Shown here piece by piece: positions 26,252 to 34,656 of a stretch of DNA of 64,000 nucleotides. The notes beneath the pieces are model-generated. The model searched no databases. It worked only from the letters and a program-made list of their open reading frames with translations, and had not been told where the DNA came from. The translations under genes and the position numbers were made by a program. This DNA is from Methylophilus medardicus (GTDB taxonomy: Bacteria; Pseudomonadota; Gammaproteobacteria; Burkholderiales; Methylophilaceae), in the NCBI RefSeq assembly GCF_006363955.1, contig NZ_CP040948.1:992001-1056000 (forward strand), in the 5' to 3' direction. Each line of letters starts with the position of its first letter. Positions within the stretch are counted from its first letter, which is position 1.

Positions 26252-27515
26252 ATTGCTTTCCTTGCGTATCCCAAAGTAGGCGCGGATCAAATGCCATCGC
26301 CGCCAGCATGGTGGTAATAACAACTGCGCAAAATGCCAGCGCTGCCGGTCCTGGCAGCACCGAGATTAAATTGCCGGATTGAATGATCGCAACCATCATC
26401 GCGACCACAAATACATCGACCATCGACCAGCGACCGATCAATTCTGTTAAATAGTATAAGCGGGTTTTTTGCAGCGCGCTGAGTGGACCGGGATGTTTGG
26501 CCAGCCAAGATAACAACATTAGCGTCAGCATTTTTAGAATAGGCACCATGACGCTGGTGACAAAAATCACCACGGCAATCGGCGCTGAACCATGTTGCCA
26601 AAGCTCCATCATGCCACCAATAATGGTCGACGCATGGCTTTGCCCCAAAGCGGTAGTAATCATCATCGGGTAGGCATTGGCTGGAATATACAAGATGCCA
26701 GCCGTCAATAATAAAGCCGCCGTGATCTGCAAACTGTAGGGTTTGCGTGTGTGTAGCGTGGTGCCACAACGGATGCAATCTGCTACCAGATGGGGGTCAG
26801 CGGGCAATGCATTCACCAAGCCGCAAGTCGGGCAGCCAGTGGCGTGCTGCGCGGCGGCTTGCATGCCGCATTGAATGTGCGTTGGCGGCTCAGGCTCACC
26901 TGCCAGCCGGTACCATAACCAGTCGATATCTACCGAACGCGTTGTCATTAATAACAGCAGTGCAAACACACAATAGGCCCAAAAGGACGCCCCTAATTGC
27001 ACCTCAGCCATGCCGGTGAGTTTGACCAGACTGACTAAGGCCGCGACGATAAACACATCCGCCATCATCCACGGATGCAAACGCGAAAATAGCCGCGCTA
27101 GCACATCACTATAAGCGCGTGGCACGCTGCGCAACACATTCGCTTGCATGGCAATCACGCCGACCAAGTAAAAGGCGGGCAGTAGAATAGCGGTGCCGCC
27201 GACAATCAGCGCAACCAAGGGTTGGTGCGCATGCAACAGGGTCAGTGCGGTTTGCGAAAGGTCGATCTGGTTATCCAAGCCACGGGCATCTACCGTAATA
27301 AACGGAAACGCAATGGCGATGATCAAGGTGAGTAGGGCGCTTACCGCCAGCGCAATGCTACGTTGCACGGGATGCAAATAGCGTCTCGCCAACACGTGAC
27401 CGCAACGCGGACAACTGGCGTGCTCCCCCGGGCGCAATACCGGAATGGCGCTCACCAAGTCACAAGCATGACAGGCACGCAAGCGGCGCCATTTTGTGGT
27501 TTGCTCAGCGGTCAT
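26244..27515 (-). CDS. pqiA: PqiA integral-membrane protein
   Basis: 423 residues, with two PqiA domains each opened by a zinc-ribbon: C15-x2-C18 with C35-x2-C38, and a second four-cysteine set (CPTC, CIRC) near residue 225-250. Each half contains about four membrane helices. Length is similar to E. coli PqiA (417). ATG 27515 is preferred over TTG 27518. First gene of pqiABC with tight overlaps. In E. coli the system is induced by paraquat and SoxS; no promoter box is evident here in 27516-27783. Confidence 0.92.
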   Translation of the reverse strand: MTAEQTTKWRRLRACHACDLVSAIPVLRPGEHASCPRCGHVLARRYLHPVQRSIALAVSALLTLIIAIAFPFITVDARGLDNQIDLSQTALTLLHAHQPLVALIVGGTAILLPAFYLVGVIAMQANVLRSVPRAYSDVLARLFSRLHPWMMADVFIVAALVSLVKLTGMAEVQLGASFWAYCVFALLLLMTTRSVDIDWLWYRLAGEPEPPTHIQCGMQAAAQHATGCPTCGLVNALPADPHLVADCIRCGTTLHTRKPYSLQITAALLLTAGILYIPANAYPMMITTALGQSHASTIIGGMMELWQHGSAPIAVVIFVTSVMVPILKMLTLMLLSWLAKHPGPLSALQKTRLYYLTELIGRWSMVDVFVVAMMVAIIQSGNLISVLPGPAALAFCAVVITTMLAAMAFDPRLLWDTQGKQYE

Positions 27516-27783
27516 CAAATAGGCAGCGTGAAAAGCCCGTGGCTTGATCCACGAACAATGGCATGGTTGGTTTCAATAGCATGGATAGGTTTAATTGCAT
27601 TGTTAGGTGAAGTGTAATGGATTTAAACCAGCAAGCAAAATGTGCCTAAGCCTTAATAGTGTGTCAGAAGCCGCCTGCAAGCAGCACGTATAGTAATGCT
27701 GACAGACTTATCAGCCAATCTACCCTAGCGAGGCATGGCGTGCGCCGTCAACATGGAGCTTGTTATTGACTTTGGAGAAACCC

Positions 27784-28377
27784 ATGACCACGCAAACGAC
27801 GACGAAACCCACTACAACGCCAGAGAAAAAGTCTCAGAAAAAGCCTGCTGCCGACCCAGTGAAGCATGATGTGATTGTATTGTTAAAGCTAGACCATACG
27901 GCGGTGAAAAAGCTATTTAACCAATATGATCAGCTTGCCAAACAAGGCAACGTCGCGGCCAAGGTTAAGATTGCGAATCAAATCTGTGCCGAACTCATTG
28001 TGCACACCCGTGCTGAAGAAGAGGTTTTTTATCCACCCGCGCTGGCGGCCACCCATGAAGATGCCATGTTTAACGAGGCCGATGTAGAGCACGACAGCGC
28101 GAAAGATCTCATGCTGCAAATCCTAAGCATGGATGCGCGTGATCCCATGTATGACGCTAAACTCACCGTGCTCGGCGAATATATTACCCACCATGTGGAT
28201 GAAGAAGAGAGTGAGATGTTTCCGCTGGTGCGAGAGACCAAAGCACTCGATCTCAAACAGTTGGGCGAGACGTTAAAGGCGCGCAAGGATGCGTTGTTGG
28301 CGACCTTGCAAGATGCTGGAGGCACCTTAGATCCGCAACGCATACGCAAGATGCTAGGCGTGAAACGCGGCCATTAA
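27784..28377 (+). CDS. Hemerythrin-like HHE-domain protein
   Basis: 197 residues from ATG 27784 with GGAG 9 bases upstream. A disordered, Thr/Lys-rich N-terminal tail (about 1-27) is followed by a hemerythrin HHE-cation-binding fold. Likely di-iron ligands are H38 (LKLDHTAV), H74 and E78 (VHTRAEEEVF), H103 (VEHDSAK) and H136/H137 with E141 (ITHHVDEEESEMFP). Proteins of this kind bind O2 or are involved in oxidative or iron stress. The TTKPTTTPEKKSQKK tail is unusual for the family. It stands alone, next to the end of the cio operon. Confidence 0.9.
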   Translation: MTTQTTTKPTTTPEKKSQKKPAADPVKHDVIVLLKLDHTAVKKLFNQYDQLAKQGNVAAKVKIANQICAELIVHTRAEEEVFYPPALAATHEDAMFNEADVEHDSAKDLMLQILSMDARDPMYDAKLTVLGEYITHHVDEEESEMFPLVRETKALDLKQLGETLKARKDALLATLQDAGGTLDPQRIRKMLGVKRGH

Positions 28378-28385
28378 TCGGCGGG

Positions 28386-28523
28386 TTATGGCGTTTGTAG
28401 ACCGGCCAAACGCATCGCGGCACGCAGCAACAAGCTAACCACAGCCAGTGCCGCGATGCTGGCGCACCAGATCAGGATCAGCCAGCCTATTTTTTTATAC
28501 CAAGGGGACGTGTTTTTATTCAT
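28386..28523 (-). CDS. DUF2474-family small subunit of the cyanide-insensitive quinol oxidase
   Basis: A 45-residue reading frame from ATG 28523 to TAA at 28386. It contains one hydrophobic helix and the pattern SPWYKKIGWLILIW, characteristic of DUF2474 (a CydX-like peptide encoded next to cydAB/cioAB). It starts 12 bases after the cioB stop on the same strand. It probably stabilises the oxidase in the inner membrane. The reading frame converges on the hemerythrin-like gene, with only 8 bases between the two stop codons. Confidence 0.87.
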   Translation of the reverse strand: MNKNTSPWYKKIGWLILIWCASIAALAVVSLLLRAAMRLAGLQTP

Positions 28524-28535
28524 GGTCTGATCGAC

Positions 28536-29537
28536 TTAATGATACGCCTCGTCTTTGCTCACCTTGCCACGAAAGATGTAGTAGCCCCAAGCGGTGTACA
28601 TCAAAATCATCGGAATAATAATCAAGGCGCCGACCAAGGCGAATTGTTGACTCGATGCGGGCGCGGCGGCAGCTTGTATCGACAAATTGGGCGGAATGAT
28701 ATTCGGCCAAATACTAATCCCCAGCCCTGCATAGCCCAGCATCACCAACCCCAGCGTATAAATGAACGGGCTAGTTTCGGCTCTGCGTTGCAATGCGCGT
28801 TGCAGCTGAAAAAAACACAAGCCCACCAACACCGGCACTGGCGACAACCACAAGATATTTGGCATGCTGAACCAGCGGGCAGCAATGCGGCTATCCATCC
28901 ATGGCGTCCACAGGCTGATCACCACAATGATCCCCAACAGCACCACGGAAATCTGTTTGGATAGTTTGTAGCAAATGGATTGTAGATCGCCACTGGTTTT
29001 CAAAATCAGCCAGGTGCTGCCTAACAATGCATAAGTCACGAGCAATCCCAGCCCGGTAAAAGTCGAGAACGGAGAAATCCAGTCGAGTGCGCCGCCCGCA
29101 TAGGCTTGGTCAACGACTTTAATGCCTTGCAGGTATGCGCCCAAGGTCATGCCCTGAAAAAACGTTGCAGCGATCGAGCCACCGATAAACGCCTTGTCCC
29201 AAAAATGACGTTCGCTTTCGTTGGCTTTAAACCTAAACTCAAAAGCCACGCCTCGAAAAATCAGTGCCATCAGCATAAACAATAAAGGCAATGAAAGGGC
29301 GCTTAAAATCACCGAATAGGCTAACGGAAAAGCGGCCAGCAAGCCCGCGCCACCCAAGACCAGCCAGGTTTCATTGCCATCCCACACCGGTGCAACCGTA
29401 TTCATCATTAGGTCGCGGTCAGATTTTTCTGTAAAAAATGGGTAGAGGATGCCAATGCCTAAATCAAAGCCATCCATGATGATGTACATCATGATGCCAA
29501 ACAAAATGATGATGGCCCATGTCAGTGATAAGTCCAT
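28536..29537 (-). CDS. cioB: Cyanide-insensitive terminal oxidase subunit II
   Basis: 333 residues with eight to nine hydrophobic segments. The opening GIMMYIIMDGFDLGIGILYPF and the block MMNTVAPVWDGNETWLVLGGAGLLAAFPLAY are conserved in CydB/CioB. Subunit II of bd-type quinol:O2 oxidase in the cytoplasmic membrane. The gene follows cioA with no gap and is followed by the DUF2474 peptide, the arrangement usual for CIO-type operons. Confidence 0.93.
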   Translation of the reverse strand: MDLSLTWAIIILFGIMMYIIMDGFDLGIGILYPFFTEKSDRDLMMNTVAPVWDGNETWLVLGGAGLLAAFPLAYSVILSALSLPLLFMLMALIFRGVAFEFRFKANESERHFWDKAFIGGSIAATFFQGMTLGAYLQGIKVVDQAYAGGALDWISPFSTFTGLGLLVTYALLGSTWLILKTSGDLQSICYKLSKQISVVLLGIIVVISLWTPWMDSRIAARWFSMPNILWLSPVPVLVGLCFFQLQRALQRRAETSPFIYTLGLVMLGYAGLGISIWPNIIPPNLSIQAAAAPASSQQFALVGALIIIPMILMYTAWGYYIFRGKVSKDEAYH

Positions 29538-30968
29538 TTAGTGGTCCTCTTTGTTTGAAGTAGACTTAGCAGCCGGGTGAAACTCGGGTGCTAGTGCAAA
29601 AGCTTGCCCCTCTGTTGGTGCGATAGAAATTGCATCGCCATGTAAGGCTTCACCCGATTTAGGGCCGATATTCACCAAACGCAGCACATACACCATGCCC
29701 ATGCCAAATACCGCTAAATAGATCACCACAAATAAGCCTAAGGTGAGGGCGACTTCGCCCGTGGTATGGGGGGTCACCGCATCCACCGTCCGCAACACAC
29801 CATACACCACCCAGGGTTGGCGGCCCACTTCGGTGGTAAACCAGCCCGCCAAGATCGCAATCACCCCCGCAGGACCCATCAACGTCGCAAATCTGAGAAA
29901 AGGCTTGTGCTGATACAACTGTTTTTTATAGCGTAACCAAGTCGATGCTACGGCCAGCAATATCATCAGCATTCCCAGTCCAACCATGATGCGGAATGTC
30001 CAAAAAATGATCGTCGCGTTAGGCCGATCTTGCGGGGCAAACTCCTTGAGTGCCGGAATCTGCGCTGTGAGCGAATGGCGCAGAATCAGGCTACCCAGCA
30101 CCGGGATCTCAAGCGAAAACAGATTTTTCTCTTGCGCTATGTCTGGCCAAGCCAACAGCACCAACGGGGTCGCTTCTTCACCCTTGTTTTCCCAATGCGC
30201 CTCAATCGCCGCAATTTTGGCCGGCTGATATTTCAGGGTGTTCAAGCCATGCATGTCCCCCACCATCACCTGCAAAGGTGCCAGCAATAATATCAACCAC
30301 AAGCCCATTGAAAGCATTTTGCGCACGCCAGCGTTATCTTTACCACGCAACAACTGCCATGCCGCAGAAGCCACAACAAACAACGCCGTGGCCAGATATG
30401 CCCCAATCACCATGTGCACCAGACGATAAGGGAAAGAGGGATTAAAAATGATTTTAAACCAATCCACCGGAATGATTTTGCCATCCACCAGTGAGAACCC
30501 TTGCGGCGTATGCATCCAACTATTAGAGGCCAATATCCAGGTCGCCGAAATCAAGGTGCCAATCGCCACCATTACCGTGGCGGTAAAGTGCAACGACGGC
30601 CCAACCTTGTTCCAGCCAAACAGCATGACCCCTAAAAAACCAGCCTCAAGAAAAAATGCTGTCATCACCTCATAAGCCAGCAATGGGCCTGTCACACTGC
30701 CCGCCACATTCGAAAACCCCGCCCAGTTGGTGCCAAACTGGTAGGCCATTACCAAGCCAGATACCACGCCCATGCCGAAAAATAACGAAAACAACTTGAC
30801 CCAAAAATGGTACAAATCGAGGTAAACCGTGTTTTTAGTTTGCAGCCAGCGCGCCTCTAATACCGCCAGATAACTCGCCAAGCCGATGGTGATGGCAGGA
30901 AAAACAATGTGAAACGAAATCGTGAAACCAAACTGGATTCTTGCCAAGGTTAGTGCCAAATCAGACAT
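29538..30968 (-). CDS. cioA: Cyanide-insensitive terminal oxidase subunit I (cytochrome bd type)
   Basis: 476 residues from ATG 30968, chosen because GAAGG lies 6 bases upstream; ATG 30974 is also in frame. Conserved heme-bearing segments include ARIQFGFTISFHIVFPAITIGL (axial His), GFSLVDGKIIPVDW, and the quinol-site GRQPW (TTEVGRQPWVVYG). The Q-loop is the short form, which with the overall length marks the CIO subfamily rather than E. coli CydA (522). No CydDC or CydX gene is nearby. Oxidises quinol with reduction of O2 to water; relatively resistant to cyanide. In a methylotroph this may serve at low oxygen or under cyanide or oxidative stress. Confidence 0.93.
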   Translation of the reverse strand: MSDLALTLARIQFGFTISFHIVFPAITIGLASYLAVLEARWLQTKNTVYLDLYHFWVKLFSLFFGMGVVSGLVMAYQFGTNWAGFSNVAGSVTGPLLAYEVMTAFFLEAGFLGVMLFGWNKVGPSLHFTATVMVAIGTLISATWILASNSWMHTPQGFSLVDGKIIPVDWFKIIFNPSFPYRLVHMVIGAYLATALFVVASAAWQLLRGKDNAGVRKMLSMGLWLILLLAPLQVMVGDMHGLNTLKYQPAKIAAIEAHWENKGEEATPLVLLAWPDIAQEKNLFSLEIPVLGSLILRHSLTAQIPALKEFAPQDRPNATIIFWTFRIMVGLGMLMILLAVASTWLRYKKQLYQHKPFLRFATLMGPAGVIAILAGWFTTEVGRQPWVVYGVLRTVDAVTPHTTGEVALTLGLFVVIYLAVFGMGMVYVLRLVNIGPKSGEALHGDAISIAPTEGQAFALAPEFHPAAKSTSNKEDH

Positions 30969-31194
30969 GCTCATCCTTCACATCACTCAATGTTTCAGGC
31001 GAAAATGTTGTCTGCTCGAGCAGTGGTGGCCGGGCAGACTTGCCCGAAATTAATAACAGCATAGACTATTATTGACAGCAATAAGTTTTGCACGCAATAA
31101 AGTTTTGTTCAGCTAATGCGGGGCTTGATAAGATTAATAGGTAAGCTAGGTAGTTACAGCAAAAGGGGTTTTTCTACTACGATGTTCTGAAAGC

Positions 31195-31224
31195 AAAAAG
31201 CCTTGCATTTCTGCAAGGCTTTTT
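31195..31224 (-). terminator. Terminator after tRNA-Asn
   Basis: AAAAAGCCTTGCA-4 bases-TGCAAGGCTTTTT makes a 13-base perfect stem 6 bases beyond the CCA end of tRNA-Asn. A T tract lies on both sides, so it may work in both directions. Confidence 0.88.
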
Positions 31225-31229
31225 TTATT

Positions 31230-31305
31230 TGGCTCCTCAACCTGGGCTCGAACCAGGGACCTACGGATTAACAGTCCGGCGCTCTACCGACTGAGCTATT
31301 GAGGA
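31230..31305 (-). tRNA. tRNA-Asn (anticodon GTT)
   Basis: A 76-base cloverleaf with CCA encoded. The acceptor pairs TCCTCAA with TTGAGGA, the D-arm AGCTCAGTCGGTAGAGC and the T-arm with GGTTCGAGCCC are regular. The anticodon loop is ACTGTTAAT with GTT at the centre, hence Asn. It has a promoter upstream and a terminator directly after it. Confidence 0.97.
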
Positions 31306-31329
31306 ATCGGTACGTCGTTTGAAGGCGCT

Positions 31330-31358
31330 ATATTACTGAGACAGTGCCCCTTGGTCAA
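31330..31358 (-). promoter_or_regulatory. Promoter for tRNA-Asn
   Basis: On the minus strand TTGACC (-35) and TAATAT (-10) are separated by 17 bases, about 25 bases before the tRNA. Confidence 0.75.
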
Positions 31359-31491
31359 CCACTTTTTGCGAAATATTTTATATTTTTTGTGGCTTTTGAA
31401 TGGGCGTCCCAAAATGACTGCTGAGGGGCGGTTTTTTGTGGGTGAACGGTTGTAAAACCTTGACAGGACGCGCTTAGTCTGGGTGTTGGCG

Positions 31492-31497
31492 TATAAT
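31492..31497 (+). promoter_or_regulatory. -10 hexamer for the retention-module-like gene
   Basis: A perfect TATAAT ends 18 bases before the ATG at 31515. TTGACA at 31460-31465 lies 26 bases from it, too far for a standard -35, so an activator or a non-standard promoter is possible. The message would have a leader of only about 10 bases, with AGGAG just ahead of the start. Confidence 0.45.
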
Positions 31498-31514
31498 GCG
31501 CATAGGAGATCATT

Positions 31515-32075
31515 ATGCGAACCATGGTTGGAAAGATTGCAAGTGTTGAGGGCGTGGCTGAGGTGATTGATGCCCGTGGACAACACCATACGCTGGTCGC
31601 GGGAGATTGGCTGCGCGAGGGCGACCGTTTGGTGACGGGGCAGGCGACTGCCGTAACGGTTGAGACGACGCATGGGGGAATGGTTGAGGTGCGTGAGGCT
31701 CAAACGATTACGCTGAATGCGCAGCTGGGGTCAGATTTTTTTGCTGATAGTAGCGACGATGCGGTGAACCCACTGCTGTTACAGCATGTGCTGGCGGCGA
31801 TTCGCGCAGGCGATGATGCGCAGGATTTGTCTTTGTTGTTGGGGTCTTTGCAGGCGGAGGAGGGTTTTGCTGCCTTTGCGCTACATGCCCCAGTGGCGCC
31901 TGTGGCCGAGGTGGCCTTGCAGATTGAGGATTTGCTGCCAGAGGCAAGCAGTGCACCAAGTGCGGTATCGGCTGGCGCGCAACAGCAAGCGATCAATTTG
32001 ATTGTGGATAGCGGTTTGCCGAGTGAAGTGGCTTTGCAGCAGCATTTTCTAAAAGACTATCTCAAAGACTCGTGA
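31515..32075 (+). CDS. Stand-alone LapA/BapA retention-module-like protein
   Basis: 186 residues, no signal peptide. Residues about 4-70 (VGKIASVEGVAEVID, VAGDWLREGDRLVTG, VTVETTHGGMVEVRE) follow the pattern of the N-terminal retention module of giant RTX adhesins such as LapA: V-G-x-V-x-A-V..., then L-x-x-G-D-x-L-x-x-G-D-x-I-x-T-G and L-x-D-G-x-x-x-x-L. Residues about 88-130 (LQHVLAAIRAGDD) echo the LQQAIAAGAD-like helix of LapA. The adhesin repeats that would follow are absent, and a terminator follows within 12 bases. A C-terminal acidic/Ala-rich part ends KDYLKDS. The LapG-site motif TAAG is not seen. Recognition is by pattern only; it could also be another FecR/SH3-like small protein. 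Confidence 0.55.
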   Translation: MRTMVGKIASVEGVAEVIDARGQHHTLVAGDWLREGDRLVTGQATAVTVETTHGGMVEVREAQTITLNAQLGSDFFADSSDDAVNPLLLQHVLAAIRAGDDAQDLSLLLGSLQAEEGFAAFALHAPVAPVAEVALQIEDLLPEASSAPSAVSAGAQQQAINLIVDSGLPSEVALQQHFLKDYLKDS

Positions 32076-32086
32076 TGCATTTAAAA

Positions 32087-32115
32087 CAAAAAAGCGCCCT
32101 TGGGCGCTTTTTTGT
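32087..32115. terminator. Shared terminator between the retention-module-like gene and aspC
   Basis: AAAAAAGCGCCC-loop-GGGCGCTTTTTT, with A and T tracts at both ends, between two convergent genes. Confidence 0.92.
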
Positions 32116-32131
32116 TGTGCATTATTTGCGC

Positions 32132-33343
32132 TTAATTTAAGGCTTTTTCAATGCGGTCGAGTGCTTCACGCAAGTTTTCCATGCTGGTGGCAAACGAGAT
32201 TCTAAAATAGCCTTCGGCACCAAAGGCTGAGCCAGGCACCACGGCTACATTGTGTTCTTCTAACAGGTATTCAGCCAATGCCATGTCGGTGGCTTGTTTG
32301 ATTTTGCCTGTTTGGTGCAGGCTGGTAATGGCCTGACGGGCATCTGGGAAGGCATAAAACGCGCCGCCCGCCATCAAACAGCTTAGGCCGGGCATGGCAT
32401 TAAAACGGTTTACTACATAAGTGTGGCGCTCGCGGAAAGCAGCAACCATCGGTTTAATGCAATCTTGCGAGCCACTAAGCGCTGCTTCGGCCGCGTATTG
32501 TGAGATAGACGCGGGGTTGCTGGTCGATTGGCTTTGCAGGATTTCCATTGCTTTGATAATGTAAGCCGGGCCAGCGGCATAGCCGATGCGCCAGCCGGTC
32601 ATCGAGTAGGCTTTTGACACGCCATTGAGCACGATGCAGCGGTCTTTGAGGCCAGGGGCCGCATTCAAAATGTTATGGAATTTTTCGCCTGTCAGATTCA
32701 CATGCTCGTACATGTCATCGGTGGCGACTAATACGTGTGGGTGCTTAAGCAACACTTCGCCCAAGGCTTTTAACTCATCGAGGGTATAAACCGCGCCGGT
32801 CGGGTTAGAAGGGGAGTTGAACATCACCAACTTAGTGTTGGCGTTGATGGCCGCCTCGAGTTGGGCGGGCAGCAATTTAAAACCTTGCTCAATGCCGCAT
32901 TCGAGAATCACTGGTTTGGCCTCTGCGACCATGGCGATGTCGGCATAGCTGACCCAGTAAGGCGCAGGAATGATGACTTCGTCTTGCGGGTTTAAAACCG
33001 CGAGGCATAGGTTAAAAATGGTTTGTTTGCCGCCGACCCCTACAATGACCTCGTTCAGCGCGTAGTCAAAGCCGTTTTCATTTTTAAATTTGTTGACGAT
33101 GGCTTTTTTGAGCGCCGGGATGCCGCTCACTGGCGTGTATTTGGTGTAGCCAGCATCAATGGCTGCTTTGGCAGCATCTTTAATATGTTGTGGCGTATCG
33201 AAGTCGGGCTCACCCGCTGCCAAACCGATAATCGGACGACCTTCGGATTTATATTTGGCAGCTTTGGCTGTAATCGCTAAAGTCGGGGATTCTTTGATGG
33301 ATAACACGCGCGCAGACAGCACGTTGGCGGCAGCTTGGCTCAA
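32132..33343 (-). CDS. aspC: Aspartate aminotransferase (class I, PLP-dependent)
   Basis: 403 residues. PLP-binding lysine in the motif NGVSKAYSMTGWRIGYAAGP (Schiff-base lysine in VSKAYS). The N-terminus RVLSIKESPTLAITAKAAKYKSEGRP and the FNSPSNPTGAVY segment match the AatA/Thermus type aspartate aminotransferase (subgroup Ib) rather than E. coli AspC. Transfers the amino group between aspartate and 2-oxoglutarate, linking nitrogen and C4 metabolism. The gene is monocistronic, with its terminator shared with the preceding convergent gene. The symbol is used in its general sense; it could also have arginine or prephenate side activity. Confidence 0.88.
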   Translation of the reverse strand: MSQAAANVLSARVLSIKESPTLAITAKAAKYKSEGRPIIGLAAGEPDFDTPQHIKDAAKAAIDAGYTKYTPVSGIPALKKAIVNKFKNENGFDYALNEVIVGVGGKQTIFNLCLAVLNPQDEVIIPAPYWVSYADIAMVAEAKPVILECGIEQGFKLLPAQLEAAINANTKLVMFNSPSNPTGAVYTLDELKALGEVLLKHPHVLVATDDMYEHVNLTGEKFHNILNAAPGLKDRCIVLNGVSKAYSMTGWRIGYAAGPAYIIKAMEILQSQSTSNPASISQYAAEAALSGSQDCIKPMVAAFRERHTYVVNRFNAMPGLSCLMAGGAFYAFPDARQAITSLHQTGKIKQATDMALAEYLLEEHNVAVVPGSAFGAEGYFRISFATSMENLREALDRIEKALN

Positions 33344-33425
33344 AATTGCTTCCTTGTTGGTCGACTATGCTAAACAGGCCCAATCACGCAACCTGCGAAA
33401 ATTTTAAAAACGCAACATTTTACGC

Positions 33426-33464
33426 AAAAAACCCTGCGTGTGGAAGCTAACGCAGGGGTTTTTT
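33426..33464 (-). terminator. Terminator after the trypsin-like protease gene
   Basis: AACCCTGCGT and ACGCAGGGGTT form the stem, with AAAAAA and TTTTTT flanks; it lies 18 bases past the protease stop. Confidence 0.85.
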
Positions 33465-33481
33465 CTAAAATAATCAAGCCG

Positions 33482-34498
33482 TTATTTCTGACAGTGCTGA
33501 TCGCAGCCGAGATACGCTTGGTAGATAGGGACTAAGGTTGGGTCAATTTGTTGAAGCTGCGTTTCAATCTGCTGCACCATTTTTTGGTCACCTTGTTGCT
33601 GGGCGACATCACCGCGTCTAAACCACGCTTCAATGAATTGTTTGTCTAGGTTGACGGCTTTATCAAATGCACTGGCGGCGGGCTCTAATTGTTTGAGTGA
33701 GAGTAACGCTAAGCCTAAACTAAACCATGCATCTGCACTGTTAGGGTCTTGCACGGTCCATAATTGGCTGACTTTTTGTAGGGCTGGCCAGTCTTGGCGT
33801 GACTCTGGCACTGCCGCGCGCATATAAAAAGGTTTTTTGTCTTCGTCTTCTTCCCATAGTGCTTTGCCACGGACGGGAAACTCAGTGCTTGCCGGCATTT
33901 TTTCTAGCGTATCTAGCCACTCTACCGGTAGCGCAAAGTGCACGCTGCCACCGCTGCCTGCGGTTTTAAAGGTGTTGATGCCGACCAGTCTACCTTCCAT
34001 ATCAAACAAGCCGCTGCCGCTGGCGCCCATTAAAAATTTGGCGCTGCTACGGATCATATTGCCGCCCGGGGTTGGGTAGAGGCCTTGAATTTCACCGACC
34101 GAGGTGATTGGAGCAGGAACGCCATTGGAGTGCCCAATCGCAGTAATCTCTTGCCCACGTGCTAAATCACCGCTGTGGCCGCGCAAAACTGGTTTGAACG
34201 GCATGTTGTGTGTGGTGACCATACATAAATCATGCCAGGCATCTGCACGCACTTCGGTAATCGGGTAACTGTCTTCGCCACGGGATACCCAAGGCTGTTT
34301 GGTGGCGCGTAATACATGGCAATTGGTGACCACGGTGTTGTCTCCAACCACAACCCCGGAGCCGTAAGCCATGCCACCATCGAGATTGTAACCACGGATC
34401 ATGACTACGCTAAAATAAGCCTCTACGAGCGCTTGTTGGTTGTAGGCATTGGCAACCGCACTGCTGATGAGCAGGTATGCTAAAAGTAAGTATTTCAC
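33482..34498 (-). CDS. Exported trypsin-like serine protease with TPR-like C-terminal domain
   Basis: 338 residues. Signal peptide at 1-18 (ending VANA). The trypsin fold (about 22-195) has a full triad: H61 (TNCHVL), D90 (WHDLCMV) and S162 in GASGSGLFD. The C-terminal part (about 230-330) shows TPR-like helices (ADAWFSLGLALLSLKQLEPAASAF, EAWFRRGDVAQQQGD). Likely periplasmic, with a protein-binding tail. It resembles degP-like proteins in topology but has no PDZ domain. The two C-terminal cysteines (LGCDQHCQK) are unusual. Function unknown; quality control or processing is plausible. Confidence 0.85.
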   Translation of the reverse strand: MKYLLLAYLLISSAVANAYNQQALVEAYFSVVMIRGYNLDGGMAYGSGVVVGDNTVVTNCHVLRATKQPWVSRGEDSYPITEVRADAWHDLCMVTTHNMPFKPVLRGHSGDLARGQEITAIGHSNGVPAPITSVGEIQGLYPTPGGNMIRSSAKFLMGASGSGLFDMEGRLVGINTFKTAGSGGSVHFALPVEWLDTLEKMPASTEFPVRGKALWEEDEDKKPFYMRAAVPESRQDWPALQKVSQLWTVQDPNSADAWFSLGLALLSLKQLEPAASAFDKAVNLDKQFIEAWFRRGDVAQQQGDQKMVQQIETQLQQIDPTLVPIYQAYLGCDQHCQK

Positions 34499-34656
34499 GT
34501 AATCCCCTGAATGCCTGTTTTAATGTTGTAGAACTGACTGGCGCTTACGATAAAAGTTCAGGCGACAGGTGTTTTTGAAATGTGTAAATCCTGCGCCCAT
34601 CCCGGCAAAAACAGTTAAAATATAATTTATACCATTCTTGTCTCTAGATTGTACTT

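Noticed and set aside
27363-27617. 84-codon plus-strand frame ending in a hydrophobic segment
   Set aside because: Mostly antisense to pqiA; no ribosome site; the final hydrophobic part lies in the pqiA-hemerythrin gap without a start of its own that looks real.
31125-31142. TTGATAAGATTAAT as a possible FNR box upstream of cioA
   Set aside because: The second half does not match ATCAA at the right spacing; only one half-site is good.
31460-31497. TTGACA and TATAAT as a normal promoter pair
   Set aside because: 26 bases separate them, too long for sigma-70; only the -10 is kept.
31296-31703. 135-codon minus-strand frame
   Set aside because: It overlaps tRNA-Asn, its promoter and the retention-module-like gene, and has no coding character.
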